Part shown: piece by piece, positions 17,867 through 28,300 of the stretch
Numbering within the stretch: position 1 is the stretch's first letter
Layout: the number at the start of each line of letters is the position of its first letter
Assembly (NCBI GenBank): GCA_027065385.1
Contig: JAMOOP010000163.1
Span: forward strand, 1 to 64,000
Length of the DNA stretch: 64,000 nt
Direction: 5' to 3'
Source of the DNA: Campylobacteraceae bacterium
GTDB lineage: Bacteria; Campylobacterota; Campylobacteria; Campylobacterales; Sulfurovaceae
The notes under the pieces: model-generated
The model's input: the letters and a program-made list of their open reading frames with translations, nothing else
Database searches by the model: none
Told to the model about the DNA's origin: nothing
Made by a program: the position numbers and the translations under genes

Positions 17867-19519
17867 TTAAATCTTATATTTACTTAAATCATTTCCTTTC
17901 GTATCTATTATATGCACAGCACAAGCTAAACATGGGTCAAAAGAGTGTATTACTTTTAAAACCTCTAAAGGTTTTGAACTATCTTCTAATTTCACTCCTA
18001 TTAGTGCCTCCTCATAAGCACCTCTAGCTCCACTTAAATCTTTTGGGGTTGCATTCCAAGTTGTAGGAGCTATAACACTATAGTTTTTTATCTTTTGGTT
18101 CTCTATATTAATAAAATGAGATAAAATCCCTCTTGGAACTTCTAAAAAGCTTCGCCCCTTTGTCTCTTTTGGAAGTGAGTTAAAATTATATTTAGCACAA
18201 GTATCTAAATCATAATATTTAATATTTTGAGCCAATCTTGATACCAACTTAAAGATATACTCACATATATAACCTGTTTCAATTGCTCTTGATGCATTTC
18301 GTCCAACTGTAGTAGAGAGGTCTATTAGTTCTAAATTGGTATCATTTAAAAACTCATCTACAAATGTTTTTATAAGTCTATTTTCTTTTAAATAACTTAT
18401 TAAAACCCTAGCTAAAGGTCCTGTCTCCATTGTATTACCATTATATCTTGGAGCTTTTACCCATGAGTATTTATCACTGTTTTTGGCTGTTTTTAATGTT
18501 CCATCTATATTTAAATCGGTATAAAATGGTCTATTTTCCTTATACCATGCTCTATCTACCTCTTCTGTTATTTTAGTTTCATCAAATTCATAGATTTTAT
18601 CAAATTGATGTCTATAAATTACTCCACTACAAAATACTCTTTGTGTTTTATCAAAATCATACCCTCCAACACTTAAAAAGTTTCCATTTGCTCTACCTAT
18701 TCCTGCTTTTATATCATCTCTTCTAGCAATACAGAGAAGTTTCATATCAGGAAGATAGGCTCTATCTATAAACTCTTTTGCTCTTTTAATAGTAAAAATA
18801 TAATCATTTAATCTTCCAACATTTAACATATCAGCTACACTTGTAACCCCTCCTACAACTAAGCTTTGAGGGTGTGGGGTTTTTCCTCCAAATATTGCTA
18901 TAGCTTTACTTATGTATCGTTGAAATTCTAATGCTTCAAAGTAGTGAGAGAGTAGTAGTAGATTTTGTTCAGGAGTAAGTTTATACTCACTATGTCCCCA
19001 ATAACCATTAGAAAATGGTCCTAATCTTCCAGCTTTTACAAATTTACCTAACTTCTCTAATAACTCCTCATAATGTGTATGTGAATTTCTAAATGGTTTA
19101 TCGCTATATCTATGTGCCTCTTTTGTTGTTTTACTAGGAACAGCTTTTAATGCACTAATAACATCTACAAAATCTAATAGATGAAGATGATAAAAGTGAA
19201 CTACATGGTCTTGAATAAAAAGAGCCATAGCTATAAGGTCTCGAATTATTTCAGCATTTTTAGGTATTTCTATACTATAAGCACTCTCTACAGCCTCTAC
19301 AGCTCCTCTAAAGTGTGAATTAGTACAAACACCACAAATTCTACCTGCCAAAAGCCCTGCATCTCTTGGGTCTCTATCTTTTAATATTATCTCTATTCCT
19401 CGAAAGAGTTGTCCACTAACATAAGCCTCTTCCACTACTCCATTATCATCTACTTCCACTTCCACTCTTAAATGACCCTCTATTCTTGTAATTGGGTCTA
19501 TTACTATTTTTTTTCCCAT
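17867..19519 (-). CDS. [NiFe] hydrogenase large subunit
   Basis: A 550-residue catalytic subunit. The nickel-binding L1 motif is RICGVCTNSH (cysteines 62 and 65) and the L2 motif DPCLACAVH (cysteines 530 and 533). Fourteen residues follow the L2 histidine and would be removed by a maturation endopeptidase, so processing is expected. DPITRIEGHLRVEVEVD at the N-terminus is standard. It lies 10 bp downstream of the fused small-subunit gene. No hyp maturation genes, cytochrome b subunit or endopeptidase gene lie in the window; these must be elsewhere. The partner lacks a Tat signal, so the enzyme should be cytoplasmic. Confidence 0.93.
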   Translation of the reverse strand: MGKKIVIDPITRIEGHLRVEVEVDDNGVVEEAYVSGQLFRGIEIILKDRDPRDAGLLAGRICGVCTNSHFRGAVEAVESAYSIEIPKNAEIIRDLIAMALFIQDHVVHFYHLHLLDFVDVISALKAVPSKTTKEAHRYSDKPFRNSHTHYEELLEKLGKFVKAGRLGPFSNGYWGHSEYKLTPEQNLLLLSHYFEALEFQRYISKAIAIFGGKTPHPQSLVVGGVTSVADMLNVGRLNDYIFTIKRAKEFIDRAYLPDMKLLCIARRDDIKAGIGRANGNFLSVGGYDFDKTQRVFCSGVIYRHQFDKIYEFDETKITEEVDRAWYKENRPFYTDLNIDGTLKTAKNSDKYSWVKAPRYNGNTMETGPLARVLISYLKENRLIKTFVDEFLNDTNLELIDLSTTVGRNASRAIETGYICEYIFKLVSRLAQNIKYYDLDTCAKYNFNSLPKETKGRSFLEVPRGILSHFINIENQKIKNYSVIAPTTWNATPKDLSGARGAYEEALIGVKLEDSSKPLEVLKVIHSFDPCLACAVHIIDTKGNDLSKYKI

Positions 19520-19529
19520 TTTTTATCCT

Positions 19530-21926
19530 TTACACTTTGACCAATTTTCTCTCATTTGCAAACTTATCAAAAAAACCTACTTCTGTACACCCTATACACC
19601 CATGTCCTGCTTGAACAGGCCAACTTGTACCTTGATTAAATTTCATTGTTGGACAGTTTACATTTGCATAAGGTCCTTTACACCCCATCTCAAATAGACA
19701 CCAACCCTTTTTAGCTCCCTCATCACCCCACTCTTTAACAAACTGCCCCAACTCATAATTTCCTCTTCGTTCACAATCATCATGAACTCTACTCTCATAC
19801 GCCCAAATGGGTCTATTAAATCTATCTAGTGCTGGTAACTCTTCAAACATAATATATGAGAGAAGTGTTCCTACTATATTAATAGGATTGGTAGGACAAC
19901 CTGATAGATTTATAATATCATCTCTATTTAAAGCTTTAGCTACTCCTACTGCTCCTGTTGGATTTGGTTTGGCTGATACTACTCCACCATCAAAGGCACA
20001 ACTTCCTACTGCTAAAATTAAAATAGCATCTTTGGCACATCTTTTTAAAAGGTCAACTCCTGTCTCTCCTTTTCTTCCAACTCTTAAATATTTTCCACCC
20101 ATTGCTAAAGGAACTGCCCCTTCAACAATTAATATATACTCACCTCTATATTTCTTAATAATAGTATCTAATTGAGTTTCACTTTCATCACCACTTGGAG
20201 ACATTATGAGTTCATGGTAATCTAATGAGATATAATCAAAAATCAAATCTTCAATTGTTGGATTAGTTGATTTAATAAAAGCTTCAGAGTTTCCTGTACA
20301 GTCGCTAAGTTCTAACCAAATAATTGGTATTTTGTTTAAATTTTTAATACCATAAGATACCACCTCTTCAAAATTTGGATGAAGTCTCATATTTGCAGTC
20401 ACCATAGAAATCCACCCATTTACCTCCTGTTTTTCTATCTCTAATGCGTCCATAGCTAGTTCTAAATCATCACTAATAAGTCTATTATAAGGGTGGAGTA
20501 GATTAAACTTATCTATTCTTCTTTTTACTTTGGCTATCTCTTTCTCTCTTATTAAATCTTCTTCTGTTTTTTTTGGCATATTTGGGTCTATAAACTGTTG
20601 AGCCTCTGTTATAACATCTTTTACCATCTCTTTACAGCTACCACAAACTCTTCCTGCCTGATTAAACTCTCCTAACTCAATAAAAGAGCTAATAGCAGTC
20701 TCTTTTACAATCTCTACAATATCTTGGTAGTATATATGTTCACAACTACAGATTAACCTACCTCTCTCTCCAACTGTTCTATTTTCATAGAGGTAGTTTA
20801 TATCTATAGTTTTACCATTTTTAATAAGTGACTCTATATATCCAATATCAATATTAGAGTTCACACCTATAAACCTCATCAATCTATCATCTGATACAAA
20901 ATATTCATCAACTCTACTATCCTCTTTTGAAGTTATAACTACCTGTTCAAACTTTTGATTAAAATTTGGGGAACGAACCTCTACAAGTTCAAACTCATTA
21001 GTTTTTAACATATTAATAGAGACTCCAAGTTTAAACTCTTCTAAATTTTTATTTAAAATATGACTAATTGCAGAGTCTGCTTCTGCTATACACTCCTTAA
21101 CTCGACCTGCAATAAATCCTGTATCTTCTAACTCTGCACACTCCCCTACAGCATAAATACTCTTATCTTCTGTTTGCATATAACTATTTACTAATATACC
21201 TCTATTTGATTTTAATATATCTCTAAATGAGTCAATATTTGGTCTAATACCTATTCCAAAAATTACAAAGGGATTTTTAAACTCTAATTTTTTGCTCTTT
21301 AACCATTTTATCTCTCCATTTTTTACATCTTTATCTAAAATCTCATCTTCATGAGAGAGTTTAACCTTTCCACTCTTAAGATAGGACTCTTCCATAATTT
21401 GAATAGCATCTATAGATAAGTTATCATCATATAGAGCCTTTTCACGATTTAAAAGTGTAATTTTAGAGACATTTTCCATACTATTTAAAGTCTCTAAAAG
21501 TTCTAATCCAATAGGTCCAGCTCCCACTATAACCACCTCTCTATTTTTTATTCCATCTTTTATAGCTTCACAATCAGCCCAACTTCTAAAAGTCACCCCC
21601 TCTTTAAATAGTGATATAGGTTTTGACCCAGTGGCTAAAATAAGCTTATCATAACTAAAGAGTGAATTTTTAGAGAATATTTTTCTATTTCTTCTATCTA
21701 TAAAAACTATTTTTTGATTTAATTCAACTCTAACTCTTTTATCTATTGGTAAGGATATATCTTTTAGAGTTCTACTCTCATCAACTAGACGACAAAGGTC
21801 TATTCTATTATATGGTAAAAATTTCTCTTCACTAACAATAAGAATATCTAAAAAACTATTCTCTTGTTTTAATCTATTTGCCAAATAGACAGAAGAGATA
21901 CCACCACCAACTATTACTACTCTCAT
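19530..21926 (-). CDS. FAD/NAD(P) oxidoreductase - BFD [2Fe-2S] - hydrogenase small subunit fusion
   Basis: A 798-residue fusion. Residues 1 to about 295 form a pyridine-nucleotide-disulfide-type flavoprotein with two dinucleotide folds (VIVGGG at 4-9; VIVGAGPIG at 132-140) and an FAD-binding YAVGECAE at 258-265. Residues about 388-440 are a BFD-like [2Fe-2S] domain (C393, C395, C428, C431), as in NirB/NasB. Residues about 500-798 are a hydrogenase small subunit: proximal cluster C543, N546, C643, C677; distal H715, C718, C743, C749; medial C758, C777, C780. The second proximal cysteine is Asn, as in group 2 (HupS-like) enzymes. No Tat signal or C-terminal anchor is present. I infer direct electron flow between H2 and NAD(P) or a similar acceptor. 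Confidence 0.88.
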   Translation of the reverse strand: MRVVIVGGGISSVYLANRLKQENSFLDILIVSEEKFLPYNRIDLCRLVDESRTLKDISLPIDKRVRVELNQKIVFIDRRNRKIFSKNSLFSYDKLILATGSKPISLFKEGVTFRSWADCEAIKDGIKNREVVIVGAGPIGLELLETLNSMENVSKITLLNREKALYDDNLSIDAIQIMEESYLKSGKVKLSHEDEILDKDVKNGEIKWLKSKKLEFKNPFVIFGIGIRPNIDSFRDILKSNRGILVNSYMQTEDKSIYAVGECAELEDTGFIAGRVKECIAEADSAISHILNKNLEEFKLGVSINMLKTNEFELVEVRSPNFNQKFEQVVITSKEDSRVDEYFVSDDRLMRFIGVNSNIDIGYIESLIKNGKTIDINYLYENRTVGERGRLICSCEHIYYQDIVEIVKETAISSFIELGEFNQAGRVCGSCKEMVKDVITEAQQFIDPNMPKKTEEDLIREKEIAKVKRRIDKFNLLHPYNRLISDDLELAMDALEIEKQEVNGWISMVTANMRLHPNFEEVVSYGIKNLNKIPIIWLELSDCTGNSEAFIKSTNPTIEDLIFDYISLDYHELIMSPSGDESETQLDTIIKKYRGEYILIVEGAVPLAMGGKYLRVGRKGETGVDLLKRCAKDAILILAVGSCAFDGGVVSAKPNPTGAVGVAKALNRDDIINLSGCPTNPINIVGTLLSYIMFEELPALDRFNRPIWAYESRVHDDCERRGNYELGQFVKEWGDEGAKKGWCLFEMGCKGPYANVNCPTMKFNQGTSWPVQAGHGCIGCTEVGFFDKFANERKLVKV

Positions 21927-21953
21927 TTTTTACCTTTTTAAATATTAAATATT

Positions 21954-21995
21954 GTGAATTTTTATCTTTAGAAATTCTATCTAAAATTCACTATA
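21954..21995 (-). promoter_or_regulatory. Hydrogenase promoter with spaced inverted repeat
   Basis: On the minus strand a -10-like TATAGT (21995-21990) overlaps the first arm of a perfect 9-bp inverted repeat, GTGAATTTT and AAAATTCAC (21983-21991 and 21954-21962 on the plus strand), with 20 bases between arms. The repeat therefore covers the probable transcription start of the hydrogenase operon and is a candidate operator or 5'-UTR hairpin. Confidence 0.4.
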
Positions 21996-22086
21996 AAACT
22001 TTAAAATTTTCTTCAAATAAGATATAAGAGATAAAAGAGAGGCTAAAATATCAATAATTAATACTATTTTAGGAGAGAGAAAGTTA

Positions 22087-22878
22087 ATGAAACAACTATT
22101 TACAATTTTTGGAAATCCAGTTAGCCACTCAAAATCGCCACTTATGCACAATCTATCATTTAAAGGGTTAAACTATAATGGCTGTTATACAAGATATAGA
22201 TTAGAAGATGGCTCTAAGCTTAGAGATAAATTTTTTGAGTTAAATATAGCAGGAGCAAATATAACAGTGCCTCATAAAGAGGAGGCTTTTAGGGCTTGTG
22301 ACTACTTAGATGAGTTTGCTAAAAAGGTAGGAGCTGTTAATACTATTGTAAAAAGAGATGGAAAACTATATGGATACAATACAGATGCTTTAGGATTTTT
22401 AAAGGCTATAGAGGAGTTTAAAGATATTAAAAGAGTTCTATTTTTAGGTGCAGGAGGTACTGCACAATCTACATCTACTATATTAAAAGATGCAGGATAT
22501 AGTGTTACTATTTTAAATAGAAGTGCAAAAAGATTAGAGCAATATAAAGAGTTTGAAACTTACACTTTTCAAAGTTTTAAAAATATAAAAAAGTATGACC
22601 TAATTGTAAATATGACATCAGCAGGGCTTGAAGATAATTCTCTTCCTTGTCCAATTGAAATATTAGATAGTGTTATTAAAGATGCTAAAGCTTGTATAGA
22701 TGTAATATATGGCAAAGAGACACCCTTTTTAAAATTTGCTAAAAAATATAATAAATCGACAAAAGATGGAAGTGATATGTTACTATATCAAGGAGTTATC
22801 GCTTTTGGACACTTTACTAATAATAAATTCTCTTTTAAAGAGATAGAGAATTATATGAAAAAAGCGTTTTATATATAA
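22087..22878 (+). CDS. aroE: Shikimate dehydrogenase
   Basis: A 263-residue AroE reducing 3-dehydroshikimate with NADPH in aromatic amino acid synthesis. Substrate-binding FGNPVSHSKSPLMHN, catalytic-lysine region NITVPHKE, YNTDALGF and the nucleotide-binding LGAGGTAQS are all visible, followed by NMTSAGL and a C-terminal LLYQGVIAF. AGGAGAG precedes the ATG. It is divergent from the hydrogenase operon. Confidence 0.93.
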   Translation: MKQLFTIFGNPVSHSKSPLMHNLSFKGLNYNGCYTRYRLEDGSKLRDKFFELNIAGANITVPHKEEAFRACDYLDEFAKKVGAVNTIVKRDGKLYGYNTDALGFLKAIEEFKDIKRVLFLGAGGTAQSTSTILKDAGYSVTILNRSAKRLEQYKEFETYTFQSFKNIKKYDLIVNMTSAGLEDNSLPCPIEILDSVIKDAKACIDVIYGKETPFLKFAKKYNKSTKDGSDMLLYQGVIAFGHFTNNKFSFKEIENYMKKAFYI

Positions 22879-22882
22879 GAGT

Positions 22883-22906
22883 AGAGACAAGATTTTACTT
22901 GTCTCT
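22883..22906. repeat. Perfect 9-bp inverted repeat at convergent gene ends
   Basis: AGAGACAAG and CTTGTCTCT flank a 6-base loop between the converging aroE and PilJ-like genes. The adjacent seven A residues lie 3' on the plus strand, so neither strand has the T-tract of a classical terminator. It may still slow polymerase or protect 3' ends. Confidence 0.5.
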
Positions 22907-22914
22907 AAAAAAAC

Positions 22915-23769
22915 CTACTTAATAGATGCCTCAAACATCTTGACAGCTTTATTCATCTCTTTTAATAGAGGCATATTTAACTCTTCAGCTTTTTTTAATG
23001 ACGCATCACTTGTATCTACTTTTTCAATAATAGGTTTATAGTTTTCCCAAAGTTTTGCCACAGCTTCTAACTGCTTTTTAATATCAGGATTTTTACACTT
23101 ATCTGTTAAACTCTTAAGTGTACTCTCAAATAATTCACCTGTTTTTTTAGCATTTTCCTTATTTGCATCTGCATCAATACCATTAGCAACAAGTAGCAAC
23201 TCTTTTGTCATTTTTTGAGTTAACATTCTCTGTTTACCTGCTAAGTTAATAGTTTTTGCCATTTCAGGGTCTAGTTTAGAACCACTATTTTTAGCATACA
23301 TTCCAACAGCTTGGTTCATATTTTTAAGTAGAGGAAGGTTCTCTTTAGCAATAGCCTCTAGTGTAGCTTTATCGCTTTTTCCTGCAACTACTTTATCAAT
23401 ACTTGCTTTAAAAGATGTCCAAAGTTTTGATACTTTATCTAATTGAGCTAAAATCTCTTTGTTTTCTGTTTTAGGAAGATTTAAATCTTTATCTCCATTA
23501 ATAAGACCTTTTAGAGTTTTATCAAAAAGCTCTTCTGTTTTGATTAGACTTGCTTTATTAGCATCTGCATCAATACCTTTTGCCATAAATAGAGCCTCTT
23601 TACTCATTTTTTGAGTTAACATTCTCTGTTTACCTGCAAGATTAATTACTGTACCACTTTGCTGTTTTGTTTGAGTAACAGCACTTTTAGTATCTGCTTT
23701 AGCATCTTCTGCAAATGTAACTACAGATAAACAAACACCTATTGCTACAATTGATAATAGTTTTTTCAT
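22915..23769 (-). CDS. Secreted protein with two PilJ-type sensor domains
   Basis: A 284-residue protein with a cleavable signal peptide (MKKLLSIVAIGVCLSVVTFA) and two copies of a four-helix module, each starting NLAGKQRMLTQKM and containing a DADANK stretch. This is the PilJ-type/type IV pili methyl-accepting N-terminal domain, also seen in nitrate-sensing NarX-like sensors, but here it has no membrane anchor or signalling domain. It is probably a soluble periplasmic ligand-binding protein or a solo sensor domain. The two halves are clearly an internal duplication. Ligand unknown. Confidence 0.72.
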   Translation of the reverse strand: MKKLLSIVAIGVCLSVVTFAEDAKADTKSAVTQTKQQSGTVINLAGKQRMLTQKMSKEALFMAKGIDADANKASLIKTEELFDKTLKGLINGDKDLNLPKTENKEILAQLDKVSKLWTSFKASIDKVVAGKSDKATLEAIAKENLPLLKNMNQAVGMYAKNSGSKLDPEMAKTINLAGKQRMLTQKMTKELLLVANGIDADANKENAKKTGELFESTLKSLTDKCKNPDIKKQLEAVAKLWENYKPIIEKVDTSDASLKKAEELNMPLLKEMNKAVKMFEASIK

Positions 23770-23918
23770 ATATTTTTCCTTTTTTTAATACTTGGTTGAT
23801 ATAGTCTAAATTCCATATCAGATACGAATATATCACAAAAAAAGTTTAAATAAGTTTAGCTTAGGATAATAATAAATTAAAAGAATATAATCATGGAAAT
23901 TGGTTACAAAAAGATATT

Positions 23919-23948
23919 ATCTACTGTAGGAGTTAACCTACAATAGAT
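23919..23948 (-). terminator. Rho-independent terminator of gltBD
   Basis: Directly after the gltD stop the minus-strand RNA forms a 12-bp stem (AUCUAUUGUAGG with CCUACAGUAGAU, one U-G pair) around a 6-base loop, followed by a U-rich stretch. Confidence 0.75.
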
Positions 23949-23954
23949 ATTTTT

Positions 23955-25340
23955 TTACGCAAAAATCTTTTCAGCAATAGCTTTAGCAGCTTCTCTTCCA
24001 TCTAATGCAGCAGTTACAACTAAATCTGCTCCTCTATGACAATCTCCACCTGCATAAACGCCCGATTTTGAACTCTCATAATTTTTATCTACTTTAATTC
24101 CACCCCACTTATCAAGCTCTATTCCATTTGCTTCTAAGAAATCATACTTAACTGGGTCAAAACCTAATGCAAAGATAACAACATCAGCATCAACTACAAA
24201 TTCACTATTCTCAACCTCTTGAACTCTTTGTCGTCCTGACTCATCAGCCTCTCCTAGTTCGGTTCTTATCATTTTAATACCAATAATATCCCCTGCTTCA
24301 TCAACTAATACCTCTTTAGGAGAGCTATAGAATTCAAAATCAACACCCTCTTCTCTTGCATTAATAAACTCTTTTTTACTCCCAGGCATATTATTAGCAT
24401 CTCTTCTATATAGACAAGTAACAGCTCTAGCTTTCTCTCTAAGTGAAGTTCTAACACAATCCATAGCAGTATCTCCACCACCAATAACTACTACTCTTTT
24501 ATCTTTTACAGCTATACTTTTATCGTACTCTTCACCAAAGTTTTTCTTCTGAATTGCAGTTAAAAACTCCATAGCCAAATATGAACTCTTAGCATCAGCA
24601 CCTTTAATAGTAGCTCTTCTACCTTTTGTAGCTCCAACTCCAATAAATACAGCATCAAACTTTTTAATTAAATCTTCAAAAGCTATATCTTTACCAACTT
24701 CACAATTTTGATTAAATATAGCTCCTGCCTCTTTTAAAAAGCCTACTCTTCTTTCTATATCTGTCTTATCAAGTTTAAATCCAGGTATTCCATAAGTTAG
24801 TAATCCTCCAGCTCTTGCCTGTTTATCAAAAAGCTCAACTTGAATACCTTTTCTAAGTAAAAATGTAGCACAAGAGATACCAGCAGGTCCTGCTCCAATA
24901 ATTGCTACTTTTTTATCACTCATTTTAGTCTGTATCATAGGTTTTAAACCCTGCTCAAAAGCCTTTTCATTAATAAATGTCTCAACAGAACCAATAGTAA
25001 TAGCTCCATGTCCATCATTTAGAGTACAATCCCCCTCACATAATCTATCGTGAGGACAAATTTTACCTAAAACCTCTGGAAAAGGAGAAGGCTCATTTGA
25101 TAGTGCAAAAGCTAACTCTAAATCTTTATTTGCTGTAGCTTTTAGCCAATGAGGAATAAGATTATGTAGTGGACACTTATTATGACAGTATGGGTCACCA
25201 CACTGAATACATCTAGCCGATTGATTAGATGCCTTATTTACAGAGAAAACTTCATAGATTTCATTAAAATCTTTAATTCTCTCTCCACCTGACCTTTTTT
25301 TTGCGTCAATTCTCTCTAAATCAAAAAACTTTTGCATCAT
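23955..25340 (-). CDS. gltD: Glutamate synthase small subunit
   Basis: A 461-residue GltD-type subunit that passes electrons from NAD(P)H to the large subunit. N-terminal cysteine clusters (CIQCGDPYCHNKCPLHN and CPHDRLCEGDC) bind [4Fe-4S] centres; two dinucleotide folds follow (AIIGAGPAGIS, VVIGGGDTAMDC) and an FAD motif VYAGGDCHRGADLVVTA. The length is typical. It starts one base after the gltB stop with GGAG inside the end of gltB, so translation is coupled. Confidence 0.93.
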   Translation of the reverse strand: MMQKFFDLERIDAKKRSGGERIKDFNEIYEVFSVNKASNQSARCIQCGDPYCHNKCPLHNLIPHWLKATANKDLELAFALSNEPSPFPEVLGKICPHDRLCEGDCTLNDGHGAITIGSVETFINEKAFEQGLKPMIQTKMSDKKVAIIGAGPAGISCATFLLRKGIQVELFDKQARAGGLLTYGIPGFKLDKTDIERRVGFLKEAGAIFNQNCEVGKDIAFEDLIKKFDAVFIGVGATKGRRATIKGADAKSSYLAMEFLTAIQKKNFGEEYDKSIAVKDKRVVVIGGGDTAMDCVRTSLREKARAVTCLYRRDANNMPGSKKEFINAREEGVDFEFYSSPKEVLVDEAGDIIGIKMIRTELGEADESGRQRVQEVENSEFVVDADVVIFALGFDPVKYDFLEANGIELDKWGGIKVDKNYESSKSGVYAGGDCHRGADLVVTAALDGREAAKAIAEKIFA

Positions 25341-25341
25341 C

Positions 25342-28300
25342 TTATTCTCCTTCTTCTATCTTTAATGGGGTACTAATCATATCTTTAGGTCGCACCATCC
25401 AGAAGTTTCTAATCTCAACTCTAAAGTTATCTAAAATCTCTTTTGCTTTTTCACTCTTAGTCTCTTTATAGTAATCTTTAAGTAACTTCTTAAGATAATA
25501 TCTCTCATTATCCATATCATCAGTATCAATTCTTGTAGCTTGAACCAATTCGCTATTAATAGTCTCTACAAATTGATGTTCTGTATCATAAATAAAAGCA
25601 ACTCCTCCTGTCATACCTGCACCAAAGTTAACACCAGTTTTTCCAAGAACAGTAACAACTCCCCCTGTCATATATTCACAAGGGTGGTCACCTGTTCCTT
25701 CTACTATTGCTATACAACCAGAGTTTCTAACAGCAAATCTCTCACCAACTTGACCTGTTACATATAGTTTTCCACCTGTTGCACCATATAAACATGTATT
25801 TCCTGCTAATGAGTAGTTAGAGCCTGATAATTTAGAGGTAATTACTATTTTTCCTCCACTCATACCTTTTCCAACATAATCATTTCCTGCACCATTAACA
25901 TAAATACTAATACCTTTACTTAAAAATGCACCTAAAGATTGTCCTGTTGTACCTGTTAGATTAATAGTAATTGAGTCTTCTGGTAAACCTTCATCTCCAT
26001 AATATTGGGCAATAACTCCTGAAATCCTTGTACCAAAACTTCTATTTAAATTACTAATTGTTTTATTAATATTAGTAACTTCACTAGGCTGTTTAATTGT
26101 TGGCATAACCTCTTTAAGTATCTCTATCTCATACTCATTTTTATCATAAGGCTCATTAAACTCAACCTGTTTAGTATTATCTCCATCTAATTTAACCAAT
26201 AAAGAGTCAAAATCAAACTTTTTAGCAAACTCATCATCAATAACTTTTAAAAGGTGTGTTTGACCTACTATATCTTCTATAGATTTATATCCAAGTTTTG
26301 CTAAAATTTCTCGTACATCATCAGCTAGAAGTGTAAAGTAGTTAATAAGTCTCTCTACAGTTCCCTCATAATATTCTCTTAGCTTCTCTTCTTGTGTAGC
26401 AATACCAACTGAACATCTATTTAAGTGACAAATTCTTAAAATTTTACAACCTAAAATAGTTAAAGCCCCTGTTCCAAATGCGTAACTTTCAGCTCCTAAA
26501 ATAGCAGCTTTTACTATATCTGTACCAGTTTTTAATCCACCATCAGTTTCAACTTTTACTTGTCCTCTTAATCCATTAGCCTTTAGTGCATTATGTGCTT
26601 CAATTAGTCCAAGCTCCCAAGGGTTTCCTGCAAATTTAATAGAGCCTAATTGTGCAGCACCTGTTCCACCATCTGCACCTGAAATAATAATCTTATCTGC
26701 ATAACATTTAGCAACTCCCGCAGCGATTGTTCCAACTCCGGCAGTTGAGACTAACTTTACAGCTACTTGTGCTTTAGGATTAATCTGCTTCATATCAAAA
26801 ATAAGTTGAGCTAAATCCTCAATAGAGTATATATCATGGTGAGGTGGAGGTGAGATTAGCGTAACACCTGGAATTGTATGTCTTAATCTTCCAATTAAAG
26901 GGGTTACTTTATGACCAGGTAACTGTCCACCCTCCCCAGGTTTTGCACCTTGTGCTACTTTTATCTGTAACTCTTTTGCAGAACGAAGATAGGCAGGAGT
27001 TACACCAAATCTACCTGATGCAATCTGCTTAATTTTAGAGTTTTTAATAGTATCAAACCTAACTGCATCTTCTCCACCCTCTCCTGAGTTACTCATACCA
27101 CCAATAGTATTCATAGCTTCAGCCATACACTCATGTGCTTCAGGTGAAATTGAACCTAAACTCATAGCAGCTGTAGAGAACCTTTTAAAAATTGACTCTT
27201 TTGGTTCAACCTCATCAATAGATATACTACTCTTATCTGAATTAAACTCAAAATAGTCTCTAATAAACTTCTTATCTCTCTTATCAACAAGGTTTTTAAG
27301 TTTTTGAAAGTCTGATTTTTTACCTGTAAGAGATGCTTTATGGATAGCGTGTACTGCTGTTGGTGAGTAATCATGATACTCTCCACCATCAAGATATTTA
27401 TAAAATGAACCTAAATTTAGAGGATATAAAGAGTCTGCCTTATTAAATGCTTCAAAGTGATACTTCTCAACACGAGCCTCTATATCTTGATATGTTAAAC
27501 CTTTAAGTAGTCCTCTAGCACCATGGAAACACTCATCAATAATTCTACCATCAAGTCCAATAATATCAAATAGAGCAGAATTTCTATAACTTGCTATTGT
27601 TGCAATTCCCATTTTAGACATAATCTTCATAAGACCTGCATTTAAAGCACCTCTAATCTTTTTAACTGTTGGTGTTAAATCAAGATTAGCATCTTTACTT
27701 CTTTTTTTAGCTAAATTTCCAGCAGTAGCAAGTAGTAGATAAGGATAAACAGCAGTTGCTCCAAAACCTATCATTAGTGCTGATGTGTGTGCATCATAAA
27801 CTTCACCTGATATTGCTACAATACTTACTAAATCTCTAACTCTATTTTTTAAAAGTCTTTGATTAAGTCTTCCAACTACCATAAGCATTGGAATAGCTTT
27901 ATTTATATTATCTACTTCTCTATCATCTAAAACAATAGTACGAATACCAATATTTTTAACATCGTCAATAATAGTATCTATAAGAATTTCTAAACTAACT
28001 CTCATATTTTCAGTAAAGGTTGTACTATAACTTTTTGCTTTATAACATGCGTCATATTTTGGATTTTTACTATTTCCAAACTCTAATAATACTTCTAGTG
28101 TCTCTTTAATAAGAATTGGTGAACCACTCTTTAATCTCTTAGCATGAAGAGCATCATCTTTTAAGATATTTCTAACTTCTCCAAAACCAGTATTTAAACT
28201 CATTACAACCTTTTCACGAATTGGGTCAATTGGTGGGTTAGTAACTTGTGCAAATTTCTGTTTAAAGAAATCAGAAAAGTTTCTTTGAATTTTAGAAAAA

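Noticed and set aside
17867-21926. Assigning the hydrogenase to the periplasmic HydABC type of Campylobacterota
   Set aside because: The small subunit has no Tat signal or C-terminal anchor, no cytochrome b gene follows, and the proximal cluster motif is CTGN.
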